Of a stretch of 64,000 bases of DNA, positions 7,597 through 15,193 are shown piece after piece (the first letter of the stretch is position 1; the number at the start of each line of letters is the position of its first letter). Both the position numbers and the translations under genes were made by a program. The stretch covers positions 1-64,000 of the forward strand of contig NZ_JACHMC010000001.1 in assembly GCF_014204815.1 (NCBI RefSeq), read 5' to 3'. Origin of the DNA: Micrococcus flavus (lineage in GTDB: Bacteria; Actinomycetota; Actinomycetes; Actinomycetales; Micrococcaceae). Below the pieces are notes generated by a model. That model was not told where the DNA came from and made no database searches. It saw only the letters and a program-made list of their open reading frames with translations.

Positions 7597-8367
7597 GTGA
7601 GCACTTCCCAGCACACCGTCTCTCCCGCCTCGATGTCCGAGCTGCGGCAGGTCCTCCCCGACCTGGCCCACCCGGACGGCTCCCCGGTCCGCGCCCTCGT
7701 GGTGGACGCCGAGCCCCTCGTGGCGGACCTGCTCTCCATGGGCTTCTCCCTCTGCGGCTGGGAGACCCAGGTGGCCCGCGACGGCGCGACGGGCGTCCAG
7801 GAGGGCACCCGGCGCCGCCCGGACCTCGTCATCCTCGACACGCAGCTGCCGGACATGGGCGGCCTCCAGGTCCTCGCGCGTCTGCGCGCGCACTGGGCCG
7901 ACCTGCCGGTGCTGGTGCTCACCGCCCGGGCCGAGTCCGAGGACCGCATCGCGGCCCTGTCCGCCGGCGCGGACGACGTCGTCGCCAAGCCGTTCGCGGT
8001 GGAGGAGGTCCTCCTTCGCGCGCACCGGATCGTGCAGCGCTCCGGCCTGGCCGCGGCCTCCGGCGAGGAGCTCGTGGTGGGCGACCTCATCATGAACACC
8101 CGCACCCACGAGGTGACCCGTGGCGGCGACCGGATCGAGCTCACCGCCACGCAGTTCAACCTGCTGAAGTTCCTCATGGCCAACGTGCGCACGGTGCTCT
8201 CCAAGGAGCGCATCCTGCAGAACGTGTGGGGCTACGACTTCGGCGGCCGCGCGAACATCGTGGAGCTCTACATCTCCTACCTGCGCAAGCGGATCGACGC
8301 CGGCCGCGAGCCCATGATCCACACGGTGCGCGGGGCCGGCTACGTGATCCGCCCGGTCGAGTCCTGA
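7597..8367 (+). CDS. OmpR/PhoB-family response regulator, orphan
   Basis: A 256-aa two-component regulator. The receiver domain spans about 31-150, with acidic pocket VVDAE (Asp37; the usual second Asp is Ala38, then Glu39), phospho-acceptor Asp81 in LVILDTQLPDMGG, the TA motif VLTARAES and the conserved Lys in VAKPF. The C-terminal winged helix (about 165-250) has LTATQFNLLKFLM and VRGAGYVIR. GTG 7597 is chosen because GAAGGGA sits about 10 nt upstream and the residues before it look non-coding. No kinase gene adjoins it. The altered acidic pocket is a small deviation. Confidence 0.88.
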   Translation: MSTSQHTVSPASMSELRQVLPDLAHPDGSPVRALVVDAEPLVADLLSMGFSLCGWETQVARDGATGVQEGTRRRPDLVILDTQLPDMGGLQVLARLRAHWADLPVLVLTARAESEDRIAALSAGADDVVAKPFAVEEVLLRAHRIVQRSGLAAASGEELVVGDLIMNTRTHEVTRGGDRIELTATQFNLLKFLMANVRTVLSKERILQNVWGYDFGGRANIVELYISYLRKRIDAGREPMIHTVRGAGYVIRPVES

Positions 8368-8454
8368 CCCGTCTCCCCGCCGGTGGGCGGCGATCATGAC
8401 GCATCATCTGACAACGCGGATCCGACAGGGGCTCTCCTTCGGCAGGCGAGGTGC

Positions 8455-8509
8455 GTCACGTGACCGCCTGTAGCTCGTCGAGCAACGCCCCGGGCGCACC
8501 CCGGGGTGC
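8455..8509. promoter_or_regulatory. Two perfect palindromes upstream of the WGxxGxxG gene
   Basis: GTCACGTGAC (8455-8464) and GCACCCCGGGGTGC (8496-8509) are perfect palindromes in the 185-bp gap before the ATG at 8553. Either could be an operator, and the second could also form a short hairpin in the leader. No regulator can be named. The rest of the gap (8368-8552) shows nothing else I recognise apart from the AAAGGAG ribosome site at 8542-8548. Confidence 0.35.
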
Positions 8510-8552
8510 ATCACCGAGAGTCGGACGCCGCGACGTCCGCGAAAGGAGCACC

Positions 8553-8969
8553 ATGCAGTTCCGTAAGACCGCCACCGCCCTGACCCTGAGCGCGGCCGTG
8601 CTGATGGGTGCCGGCGTCCCCGCCGCCACCGCGTCCACCTCCGCCACCCCCACCGCCACCGCGTCCACCACCGCGCCGGCCTCCTCCTCGGCCCCCGCCG
8701 AGAAGCAGGAGACCCGCGACGAGGACAACGGCGACTGGGGCCTGTGGGGCCTGCTGGGCCTCCTCGGCCTGGGCGGCCTCCTGGGCCGCAACAAGAAGCG
8801 CGAGACCGTGCGCCACGAGCCCGTGCGCGAGACGCACCGCGTGGACACCACCACCCACCGCGTGGACAACAACACCCACCACACCGACGGCCGCGTCACC
8901 GACGCCACGGACCGCCTGCGCGGCACCGACGGCCACCGCGGCGACGGCATCCCCGGCAACGGCCGCTGA
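8553..8969 (+). CDS. Secreted WGxxGxxG-motif surface protein with a His-rich tail
   Basis: A 138-aa protein with a signal peptide (about 1-28, ending VPAATAS) and a Thr/Ala/Ser-rich linker. A short hydrophobic stretch WGLWGLLGLLGLGGLLG (about 63-79) follows, backed by basic residues RNKKR. This glycine/leucine pattern is the WGxxGxxG sorting-like motif found in several bacterial phyla, normally at or near the C-terminus. Here about 60 more residues follow, rich in His, Thr, Arg and Asp with repeated THRVD/THHTD units, which could bind metal or sit on the cytoplasmic side. Start ATG 8553 has AAAGGAG at the right distance. Function unknown. Confidence 0.7.
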   Translation: MQFRKTATALTLSAAVLMGAGVPAATASTSATPTATASTTAPASSSAPAEKQETRDEDNGDWGLWGLLGLLGLGGLLGRNKKRETVRHEPVRETHRVDTTTHRVDNNTHHTDGRVTDATDRLRGTDGHRGDGIPGNGR

Positions 8970-9150
8970 GCCACGCCGCACGCAGCATCCTGACGGCCCG
9001 CATCCGGGAGGCATCGACCTCCCGGGGCGGGCCGTCGGCCTGGCCGGGGACGTCCGGGCCGCGCCCGGCCTCACATCCTCCCGTGCCCCGGTGCGGCGCG
9101 CCGGTCCACAGGTCGTCCCGGAACCGTCCCGGGAGCGAGAGGATGGAGGC

Positions 9151-9630
9151 ATGCGCACCTGCCACGACCCGCACGCCCCCGCCGCCCTCCCCGACGACGA
9201 GGCGACGGGGCAGACCATCCGGGTGTCCGCCGTCGTGATGGCCCGCCCGGACGGCCGCGTGCTGACGGTGCGCAAGGCCGGCACCGGGATGTTCCTGTTC
9301 CCCGGCGGCAAGCACCACCCCGGCGAGGAGCCGCTGGACACCGCCGTCCGGGAGACCGCCGAGGAGACCGGGCTGCGGATTCGCCCGGACGAGCTGATCC
9401 ACCTGGGCGCGTGGGACACCCCCGCGGCCAACGAGCCGGGCGCCGCCCTGCACGCCGAGGTCTACGGGCTGTGGCGGCCGATCGCCCGGCACGAGGTCCC
9501 CGAGCCCACGGACGAGATCGTCGAGCTGCACTGGATGGACCCGGCCGCCCCGCAGACCCCCGCCGGGCACGCGGTGGCGCCGCTGCTGCTCCCCGTGCTG
9601 GCCGCCGTGGCGGCGACGCCCCTGTTCTGA
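9151..9630 (+). CDS. Nudix hydrolase
   Basis: A 159-aa Nudix-fold protein that should cleave a nucleoside diphosphate linked to another group. The complete Nudix box Gx5Ex7REUxEExGU is visible, from GKHHPGE to VRETAEETGL (about residues 52-75). Just before it, RVLTVRKAGTGMFLFPGG resembles MutT-like NTP pyrophosphohydrolases. Substrate cannot be told from sequence. ATG 9151 is preceded by AGAGGA/GGAGG. It stands alone. Confidence 0.88.
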   Translation: MRTCHDPHAPAALPDDEATGQTIRVSAVVMARPDGRVLTVRKAGTGMFLFPGGKHHPGEEPLDTAVRETAEETGLRIRPDELIHLGAWDTPAANEPGAALHAEVYGLWRPIARHEVPEPTDEIVELHWMDPAAPQTPAGHAVAPLLLPVLAAVAATPLF

Positions 9631-9650
9631 GCGTCCCCACGGCCGCCGGG

Positions 9651-10172
9651 TCAGCGGGGCCGCCGCGTGGCCACGGCCCGCAGCTCGTCCACGCGGACCA
9701 GCAGCTCCACCTGCAGCAGGGCCGGCCATGCGTGCACGAGCAGGCCCAGCGCCACGGCCACGAGCGCCCAGCCGGGATGCCCGGCCACGGCCAGCGCCAC
9801 GGCCGCCGCCCCGTGGAATGCGGTGGACACCGTGTGGCTCACCAGGGCGCCCACGGCGTCCCGGCGGAACGCGCGCACGTCCGCGCGGGAGCGGATGGGG
9901 CGGCGCACCCGGCGGTTCCAGCCCGCCACGGTCAGCTCATGTGCCAGCCATCGGGTGCCGAGCCGGCGGGCCAGCGCGCCCACGCGGTGCAGCCGGCGCC
10001 ACGGGCGGTCCACCAGGCGGTCCGTGGGGGCGCCGTACACGGGCCCGAACCCGAACGTCCCCGCCGTCAGGACGGCGACGTACACCCCGGGAGAGGCGGG
10101 TGTGATCGCCGCGAACCCCCACGCCAGCACCGCGGCCACGGCCAGGGCGCCCAGCAGTGCGGAGGGTCTCAT
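9651..10172 (-). CDS. Small integral membrane protein, possibly CrtO-acyltransferase-like
   Basis: A 173-aa protein with two hydrophobic helices at the N-terminus (about 4-45) and two near 118-155, and a basic middle region (WRRLHRVGALARRLGTRW). The late motif NH2-...DAVGALVSHTVST...HAWPALLQVELLVRVDELR distantly recalls the end of glycosyl-4,4'-diaponeurosporenoate acyltransferase (E..RAE..HW...N.P...QRY.R), but key residues differ. I would not name a reaction. It is divergent from the ABC exporter gene with about 44 bp between starts. Confidence 0.5.
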   Translation of the reverse strand: MRPSALLGALAVAAVLAWGFAAITPASPGVYVAVLTAGTFGFGPVYGAPTDRLVDRPWRRLHRVGALARRLGTRWLAHELTVAGWNRRVRRPIRSRADVRAFRRDAVGALVSHTVSTAFHGAAAVALAVAGHPGWALVAVALGLLVHAWPALLQVELLVRVDELRAVATRRPR

Positions 10173-10204
10173 GGGGCGAGGCTACCGGGAGCCGTGCCGC
10201 TGAC

Positions 10205-10210
10205 TACCCT
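10205..10210 (+). promoter_or_regulatory. -10 box of a leaderless ABC-exporter promoter
   Basis: TACCCT sits six bases before GTG 10217, the same -10 to start spacing seen at several other genes here. No ribosome-binding sequence precedes the start. Confidence 0.5.
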
Positions 10211-10216
10211 GAACCG

Positions 10217-12034
10217 GTGACCTCCCTGCTCCGCATCCTCCGCTTCGCACCCGAGCTGAACCCCCTCTACCTCGGCATCGCCCTCAGCGCGGTGCTGCGG
10301 GCGATGCTCGCGCTGGCCACGCCGTTCCTCATCGGCGCGGCCACGGACCGGATCGTGGACGCGATCGCCGGCCGCTCCACGGTGGCCGAGGCCGTCACCG
10401 CGGTGACGTGGCTGGCGGCGGCGTTCCTCGCCGTCGAGCTGGCGGCCACCGCCGTGGTGTCCGTGGGCGGCTACTGGGGGGACGTGATGGCCGCGCGCAT
10501 GCGCACCCTCCTCTCCGCGCGGTACTTCGACCACCTGCTGCACCTGCCGCAGGGGTACTTCGACACGGAGATCACCGGCCGCATCACCAACCGGCTCAAC
10601 CGCTCCATCACCGAGCTCACCCAGTTCCTGAACTTCTTCGCGAACAACGCGTTCACCATGCTCATCACCACGGTGGCCGTGCTGGTGATCTCGGGGACCT
10701 ACTGGTGGCCGCTGGCGGTGCTGCTCGCCGTCGTCTTCCCCGTGTACATGTGGCTGACCGCCAAGACCTCCTCGCGCTGGCAGGTGTGGGAGGGGGAGAA
10801 GAACACGGAGATCGACATCGCCTCGGGCCGCTTCACCGAGGTCGTGGCCCAGATGCCCGTGGTGCGCGCCTACAACCGGCAGGACACCGAGCTGGCCGGG
10901 TTCCGCGAGCGGTTCGGGAGGACCATCGGCATCACACGGGCGCAGTCGCGGTGGTGGCACGCCATGGACGCCGCCCGCCGCGTGGCGCTCAACATCATCT
11001 TCGCCGTCCTCTACCTGCTGGTGTTCGTGCGGACCGCGCAGGGCGAGTTCTCCGTGGGGGACATGGTGATCCTCCTGCAGCTGATGAACATGGCCCGCGA
11101 GCCCATCTTCTCCATGAGCTACCTCGTGGACTCCGCCCAGCGCGCCGTGGCCGGCTCCCGCGACTACTTCGCCGTCCTCTCCGAGGAGCGCGAGGAGGAC
11201 CTGCACGCCCGCGCCGCGCGCGCCGCCGTCGTACCCGCGGACGCCCCGGCCGGCGACGACGTCCCCGCCGTGCGCTTCCGGGACGTGCACTTCGCCTACG
11301 CGGAAGGCGAGGAGGTGCTCTCCGGGATCGACTTCGCGATCGGCCGCGGGGAGAAGGTGGCGCTCGTGGGCGAGTCCGGCGGCGGCAAGTCCACCATCAC
11401 CAACCTGCTGATGGGCCTGTACCCGGTGACCTCCGGGCGGATCGAGGTGTTCGGGCAGGACGTGGCCGCCCAGGACCTCGGTGAGCTGCGCGCGCGGATC
11501 GCGGCCGTGTTCCAGGAGCCGCACCTGTTCTCCGGGACGGTGCGGGAGAACATCGCCTACGCGGACCCGGACGCCTCCGACGAGCGCGTGCGGGCCGCCG
11601 CGCGGGCGGCGTACGCGGACCGGTTCGTCTCCGAGTTCCCCGACGGCTACGACCAGCTGATCGGCGAGCGGGGCCTGCGCCTGTCCGGCGGTCAGCGCCA
11701 GCGGATCGCGGTGGCCCGGGCCGTGCTCAAGGACGCCCCCGTGCTCATCCTGGACGAGGCCACCTCCAGCCTGGACACCAAGTCCGAGCGGCTCGTGCAG
11801 GCCGCCCTCGACGAGCTCATGGTGGGCCGGTCCTCGCTGATCGTGGCGCACCGCCTGTCCACCATCGCGTCCGTGGACCGGATCGTCACCCTGCGCAAAG
11901 GGCGGGTGCAGGAGGTGGGCACGCCCGCCGAGCTCGCGGTGTCCGGGGGCATCTACTCCCAGCTGCTCGAGCTGCAGCAGGCCGGCACCAAGCAGGCCCG
12001 GAAGCTGCTCAAGGAGTACGGGATCGCCGGCTGA
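10217..12034 (+). CDS. ABC transporter, fused membrane and ATPase domains (multidrug/lipid exporter type)
   Basis: A 605-aa half-transporter with six transmembrane helices (about 1-320) and a C-terminal nucleotide-binding domain. Motifs are Walker A GESGGGKST (about 385), Q-loop VFQEPHLFSGTVRENIAY, signature LSGGQRQRIA (about 489), Walker B PVLILDEATSSLD with catalytic Glu, and H-loop IVAHRLS. All sites are canonical, so it could act as a homodimer. Substrate unknown. GTG 10217 is set by the leaderless promoter; upstream in-frame codons cross the divergent gene's promoter. Confidence 0.9.
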   Translation: MTSLLRILRFAPELNPLYLGIALSAVLRAMLALATPFLIGAATDRIVDAIAGRSTVAEAVTAVTWLAAAFLAVELAATAVVSVGGYWGDVMAARMRTLLSARYFDHLLHLPQGYFDTEITGRITNRLNRSITELTQFLNFFANNAFTMLITTVAVLVISGTYWWPLAVLLAVVFPVYMWLTAKTSSRWQVWEGEKNTEIDIASGRFTEVVAQMPVVRAYNRQDTELAGFRERFGRTIGITRAQSRWWHAMDAARRVALNIIFAVLYLLVFVRTAQGEFSVGDMVILLQLMNMAREPIFSMSYLVDSAQRAVAGSRDYFAVLSEEREEDLHARAARAAVVPADAPAGDDVPAVRFRDVHFAYAEGEEVLSGIDFAIGRGEKVALVGESGGGKSTITNLLMGLYPVTSGRIEVFGQDVAAQDLGELRARIAAVFQEPHLFSGTVRENIAYADPDASDERVRAAARAAYADRFVSEFPDGYDQLIGERGLRLSGGQRQRIAVARAVLKDAPVLILDEATSSLDTKSERLVQAALDELMVGRSSLIVAHRLSTIASVDRIVTLRKGRVQEVGTPAELAVSGGIYSQLLELQQAGTKQARKLLKEYGIAG

Positions 12035-12070
12035 GCGTGCAGACGAGGGGGGGTGCCTCTATGGTTTTCG

Positions 12071-13294
12071 TCAAGCCGCGAGAGCGACTGATGATGGTGC
12101 TGGCGGGGCGGTCGGATCTTGATACAGGGTGCCATCGCGGAGCATCGCGTAGAGCACGTCGGTGCGGCGCCGGGCCAGCGCAATCAGCGCCTGGTTGTGG
12201 CGTTTGCCCTGGGCTCGTTTGCGGTCGTAGTACGCCCTGGAAGGCGGGTGTGACAGCGAAGCGAACGCTGAGAGGAACAGGGCCCGCTTCAGGCGCTTGT
12301 TTCCTCCCCGGGCTACGTGCTCTCCGCGGATCGAGGTCCCTGAGCGTCGGGTGACCGGGGCGATCCCGGCGTATGAGGCCAGATGCCCGGCATCGACGAA
12401 GTCCTTGCCCACAACTTCAGTGAGGATGCGTGCGGCGGTCCTGATCCCTACTCCGGGCATCGAGATCAGGACCGGGTGAAGAGGGTGGGCCTCCACCACA
12501 GCCTCCACCTGGGAGGCCAGTCCGGCCCGCTGACGGGTCAGTCCGGCGAGTTGTTCGGCCAGGATGGGCACCACGGTGGCCGCGGCCTGCGTGCCAGCCA
12601 CGACCACGGACTGCTCGTCCAGGGCTTGGAAGATCTGCTCCGTGAGCGAGCCCGCCAGTCGTGGGGCGTGCTTGCGCAGCCGGGCACGCACATTCCCCGC
12701 CCCGGCGGTCTTCAGCTGCGCCGGGGTGGGGTACCGGCCGAGAAGGTCTGCCACGGCGGGGTGGGTGATCCTGGGCCCGAGCACGCGCTCAAGCGCCGGG
12801 TGGATCTGGGTGAGGAGTCCGCGCAGCCGGTTCGAGGTCGCGGTGATCTGCGCGGCGAGGTCGTCATCGAAACCGGCGAGCATGGCCAGCTCTGCGATCT
12901 GTTCCTCATCGACTCGGATGGAGCGCAGCGTATGGGGCATCGTGCGGGCTGCTTCAGCGATGATCGCCGCGTCCTTGGCGTCGGTCTTGGCCGAGCCGGG
13001 GTGCAGGTCAGCGATCCGTCGCATCGCCAGCCCGGGCAGGTACGCCACCTCAACGCCCTCGCAGGCCTGGGCCACGGCCACGGGCAGGGCCCCAATCGTG
13101 GCCGGCTGGTCCACCACGAGCAGCACCGGCCCGTAGGTGGTGGTGAGCTCGGCGAGGATGCCGCGTAGGCGGGTCTCGTCGTTGGGCAGGGCCTTGTCGT
13201 AGACCTTCTTCCCGGCCGCGGTGAGGGCCACGGCGTGGTGCTCGGCCTTGCCGACGTCAAGGCCGATGAACACGGCTGGGGGCTGGACTGTCAT
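12071..13294 (-). CDS. IS110-family transposase (DEDD recombinase)
   Basis: A 407-aa IS110 recombinase. The N-terminal RuvC-like DEDD domain has IGLDVGKAEHHAVAL, the central VVDQPAT, and SAKTDAKDAAIIAEAAR. The C-terminal Tnp2/IS116 domain has MPGVGIRTAARILTE and SYAGIAPVTRRSGTSIRG, which holds the candidate catalytic serine. These enzymes move the element using a bridge RNA encoded in the noncoding end. ATG 13294 is preferred over the upstream in-frame ATG (13366) because AGGAGG precedes it and the family normally starts just before FIGLDVGK. Confidence 0.93.
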   Translation of the reverse strand: MTVQPPAVFIGLDVGKAEHHAVALTAAGKKVYDKALPNDETRLRGILAELTTTYGPVLLVVDQPATIGALPVAVAQACEGVEVAYLPGLAMRRIADLHPGSAKTDAKDAAIIAEAARTMPHTLRSIRVDEEQIAELAMLAGFDDDLAAQITATSNRLRGLLTQIHPALERVLGPRITHPAVADLLGRYPTPAQLKTAGAGNVRARLRKHAPRLAGSLTEQIFQALDEQSVVVAGTQAAATVVPILAEQLAGLTRQRAGLASQVEAVVEAHPLHPVLISMPGVGIRTAARILTEVVGKDFVDAGHLASYAGIAPVTRRSGTSIRGEHVARGGNKRLKRALFLSAFASLSHPPSRAYYDRKRAQGKRHNQALIALARRRTDVLYAMLRDGTLYQDPTAPPAPSSVALAA

Positions 13295-13520
13295 CGCGGT
13301 CGTCCTCCTGGGCTTGCGGGGGCCATGAGTGTGCTGGCCAGCTCCAGTGGTGATCACGCTCGGCATCCACGTTACGAAGGGCCCCGGTGAGGGGCTCGCG
13401 CCTCTATTAGCGATCCGTGGTCACCAGACCGGTCCTCGGTGACAACACCCCCCGGATCATGCAGTCGACTGGGGGCAACGATCATGCCGAGGACCGGCTG
13501 GCCGGCACCTGCTCATCCTG
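13295..13520 (-). ncRNA. Candidate IS110 bridge RNA (noncoding left end)
   Basis: The noncoding region upstream of the transposase, read on the minus strand, holds a strong stem. CCGGTCCTCGG (13429-13439) pairs with CCGAGGACCGG (13487-13497), and the stem extends outward by CCAG/CTGG (13424-13427 with 13498-13501) past a single bulged A. The 47-nt interior holds a C-run/G-run pair and two copies of GATCATG, as expected of a large guide-bearing internal loop. IS110-group bridge RNAs are known to come from this position. The exact ends and the guide segments are inferred. Confidence 0.5.
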
Positions 13521-13563
13521 ATCGATGGAGGAGCCACGAGAAAGGTAACGGGGGCTCCTGCGC

Positions 13564-14334
13564 TCAGCGGTCCCTGATCTCTGCGGTGGAGTACCGCACG
13601 TCCGCGGGGACGTCCACCGTCACCGCGGTGCCCGCCTCCCCCTCGGCCGCGTCCGGGATCTCCCCGCTGAAGCCGCCGCACCCCTCGGACCACGCCACCG
13701 GCACGTAGTGGAGGTCCTGGGGGTCCAGGTAGCCGATCGAGGACGGGCCGGCGTCGGGGTCCTCGCACGCCAGCAGCACCCGGTGGGGGCGGACGTCGTT
13801 CGGGGCGCCGCTGGAGGTCTCCCTGCCGTCCGCGCCCGTGCCGGTGGTCCCGCCGGCGAGTTCCTCGGCGGCCTCGTCCACGACCGGGGCGTCCTCGCCC
13901 GCGGCGAGCACGCCGTGCAGGCCGTCGAGGTCGGGCCCGTCCTGAAACGCGAGCACAGACAGGTCCGGCTCCCACAGGTCCGGGAACGCGACCGCGGTGT
14001 TCTCCCTGTCCGGAGCACCGATGACGACCCCGGCGTCGGTCAGCAGGACGCGCGGGTCGCGCCGGATCGAGGCGAGCTCGGCCTCCCGGGCCGCGGAGAC
14101 CTCGGCCTTCTGCGCGGCCGGGGACGACGACGTCGCCCCCGCGGTGCCGTCGGTCGCAGTCGCGGGGGAGGGGCTCGAGATGGAAGGGCTCGAGGTGACG
14201 GAGCCGGCCGCCGAGGAGGCCGGAGCCGCGGACGGCTCGGCGGGGGCGGCGCACCCGGCCAGGCCCAGCGCGAGGGCGAGGGCCGCCGTCGTGCGGGTGA
14301 CGGGGCGGTGCGGGCGGGCGGCGGTGACGGCCAT
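13564..14334 (-). CDS. Lipoprotein of unknown function (paralogue A)
   Basis: A 256-aa predicted lipoprotein: basic start, hydrophobic stretch and lipobox LGLAGC (Cys about 28), then a Ser/Ala/Thr-rich tether and an acidic globular part. The late block HRVLLACEDPDAG...LDPQDLHYVPVAWSEGCGGF resembles HRVVLLCEHGSP...VAGQTYLVIGTGPRCSP in the next gene, including paired cysteines. GGAGG precedes ATG 14334. It has its own promoter that matches the neighbour's. I cannot assign a family. Confidence 0.65.
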   Translation of the reverse strand: MAVTAARPHRPVTRTTAALALALGLAGCAAPAEPSAAPASSAAGSVTSSPSISSPSPATATDGTAGATSSSPAAQKAEVSAAREAELASIRRDPRVLLTDAGVVIGAPDRENTAVAFPDLWEPDLSVLAFQDGPDLDGLHGVLAAGEDAPVVDEAAEELAGGTTGTGADGRETSSGAPNDVRPHRVLLACEDPDAGPSSIGYLDPQDLHYVPVAWSEGCGGFSGEIPDAAEGEAGTAVTVDVPADVRYSTAEIRDR

Positions 14335-14408
14335 GGCGGACCTCCGAGCGAGGGGGAGGCGGGGCTCCCGGCGCCCGCCCGGCCTGCCGCCGTGCGGTGC
14401 GTGAGGCG

Positions 14409-14438
14409 AGCCTAGGCGTTCAATGTGACTGATGTCAC
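14409..14438 (-). promoter_or_regulatory. Promoter of lipoprotein paralogue A
   Basis: On the minus strand GTGACA (14433-14438) and TAGGCT (14409-14414) form a -35/-10 pair with an 18-bp spacer, leaving a leader of about 70 nt. The same arrangement occurs in front of paralogue B. Confidence 0.5.
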
Positions 14439-14443
14439 CCCCG

Positions 14444-15157
14444 TCAGCGGCCCTTCATCACCGCCAGTCGTCCGGCCTCGCCGGGGGGCACGAGGAACTC
14501 GTACCGGATGGCCCCGTCCACGATGTGCTCGGCGGCCACGGTGTACCGCACGTCGATCGGGGAGCAGCGCGGCCCGGTGCCGATCACGAGGTAGGTCTGG
14601 CCGGCCACGACGTCCACCCCGGAGGTGTCCGACTCCGGGACGGGCGAGCCGTGCTCGCACAGCAGGACCACCCGGTGGATCTCGCCCGGCCCGGAGACGG
14701 GCACGGTGAGCACCCCCGGCTCACCCACGGGGTCCTGCCTGGCCGGCACGAGCGCCTCCGCGACCACGGGCTCGGTCTCGGGATCCCACTCCTCCGACTG
14801 CCACACGTCGGTGGTGCGCGCCCAGGCGTCGAAGGTCATGCCGCCCTCGCCCTCGGTGAAGAGCGCCGCCGGCACGTCGACCACGGCGTACCGCGGCCCC
14901 TCACGCTCCGCGGCCTCCCTCTCGGCCTGGATGGACGCGCGGGCCGAGGCCGCCGGGTCGTCGCCCTGCGCGGCCGCCCGGGCGTTGGAGAGCGGCTCGC
15001 GGCTCTCCTCGGGGGCCGGGTCCGCGCCGACCGAGGTCGAGGACGACGACGGCCCCGCACCGGACCCCGACCCCGCGCAGCCGCTCAGTCCCAGTGCCAG
15101 GGTGAGGGCCGCCGTCGTGAGCAGCAGGGCGATCCGGGGGCGGCGGGGGCGTTCCAC
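14444..15157 (-). CDS. Lipoprotein of unknown function (paralogue B)
   Basis: A 237-aa predicted lipoprotein with signal sequence and lipobox LGLSGC (Cys about 27), a Ser/Gly tether, an acidic helical stretch (ASIQAEREAAEREG) and a globular C-terminal half with two cysteines (LLCEH and GPRCSP). Its layout and cysteine-bearing blocks parallel the downstream gene 13564-14334, pointing to an old tandem duplication. GTG 15157 lies about seven bases after the -10 box, so the mRNA is probably leaderless, which explains the absence of a ribosome-binding site. Function unknown. Confidence 0.62.
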   Translation of the reverse strand: MERPRRPRIALLLTTAALTLALGLSGCAGSGSGAGPSSSSTSVGADPAPEESREPLSNARAAAQGDDPAASARASIQAEREAAEREGPRYAVVDVPAALFTEGEGGMTFDAWARTTDVWQSEEWDPETEPVVAEALVPARQDPVGEPGVLTVPVSGPGEIHRVVLLCEHGSPVPESDTSGVDVVAGQTYLVIGTGPRCSPIDVRYTVAAEHIVDGAIRYEFLVPPGEAGRLAVMKGR

Positions 15158-15163
15158 GGCTTC

Positions 15164-15193
15164 AGCCTATGCGCTGGATGTGCCGAGGGTCAC
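15164..15193 (-). promoter_or_regulatory. Leaderless promoter of lipoprotein paralogue B
   Basis: On the minus strand GTGACC (15188-15193) and TAGGCT (15164-15169) are separated by 18 bp, and the -10 box ends six bases before GTG 15157. The flanking sequence is visibly similar to the promoter of paralogue A. Confidence 0.5.

Larger units (their letters stand above)
12055..13520 (-). mobile_element. IS110-family insertion sequence
   Basis: An IS110 transposase gene lies between two genes with a noncoding tail of about 36 bp on its 3' side and a noncoding head of about 230-270 bp on its 5' side. IS110 elements lack terminal inverted repeats, so the ends are approximate. The octamer GCCTCTAT occurs at 12055-12062 and again at 13400-13407, but a strong stem-loop lies beyond the second copy, so I place the left end near 13520. 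The element is convergently placed against the ABC exporter and does not visibly break a gene. Confidence 0.7.

Noticed and set aside
14424-14439. CRP-like TGTGA-N6-TCACC upstream of lipoprotein A
   Set aside because: The match coincides with the -35 box of a promoter shared with the paralogue, where the match drops to 8 of 10. The -35 explains it better.
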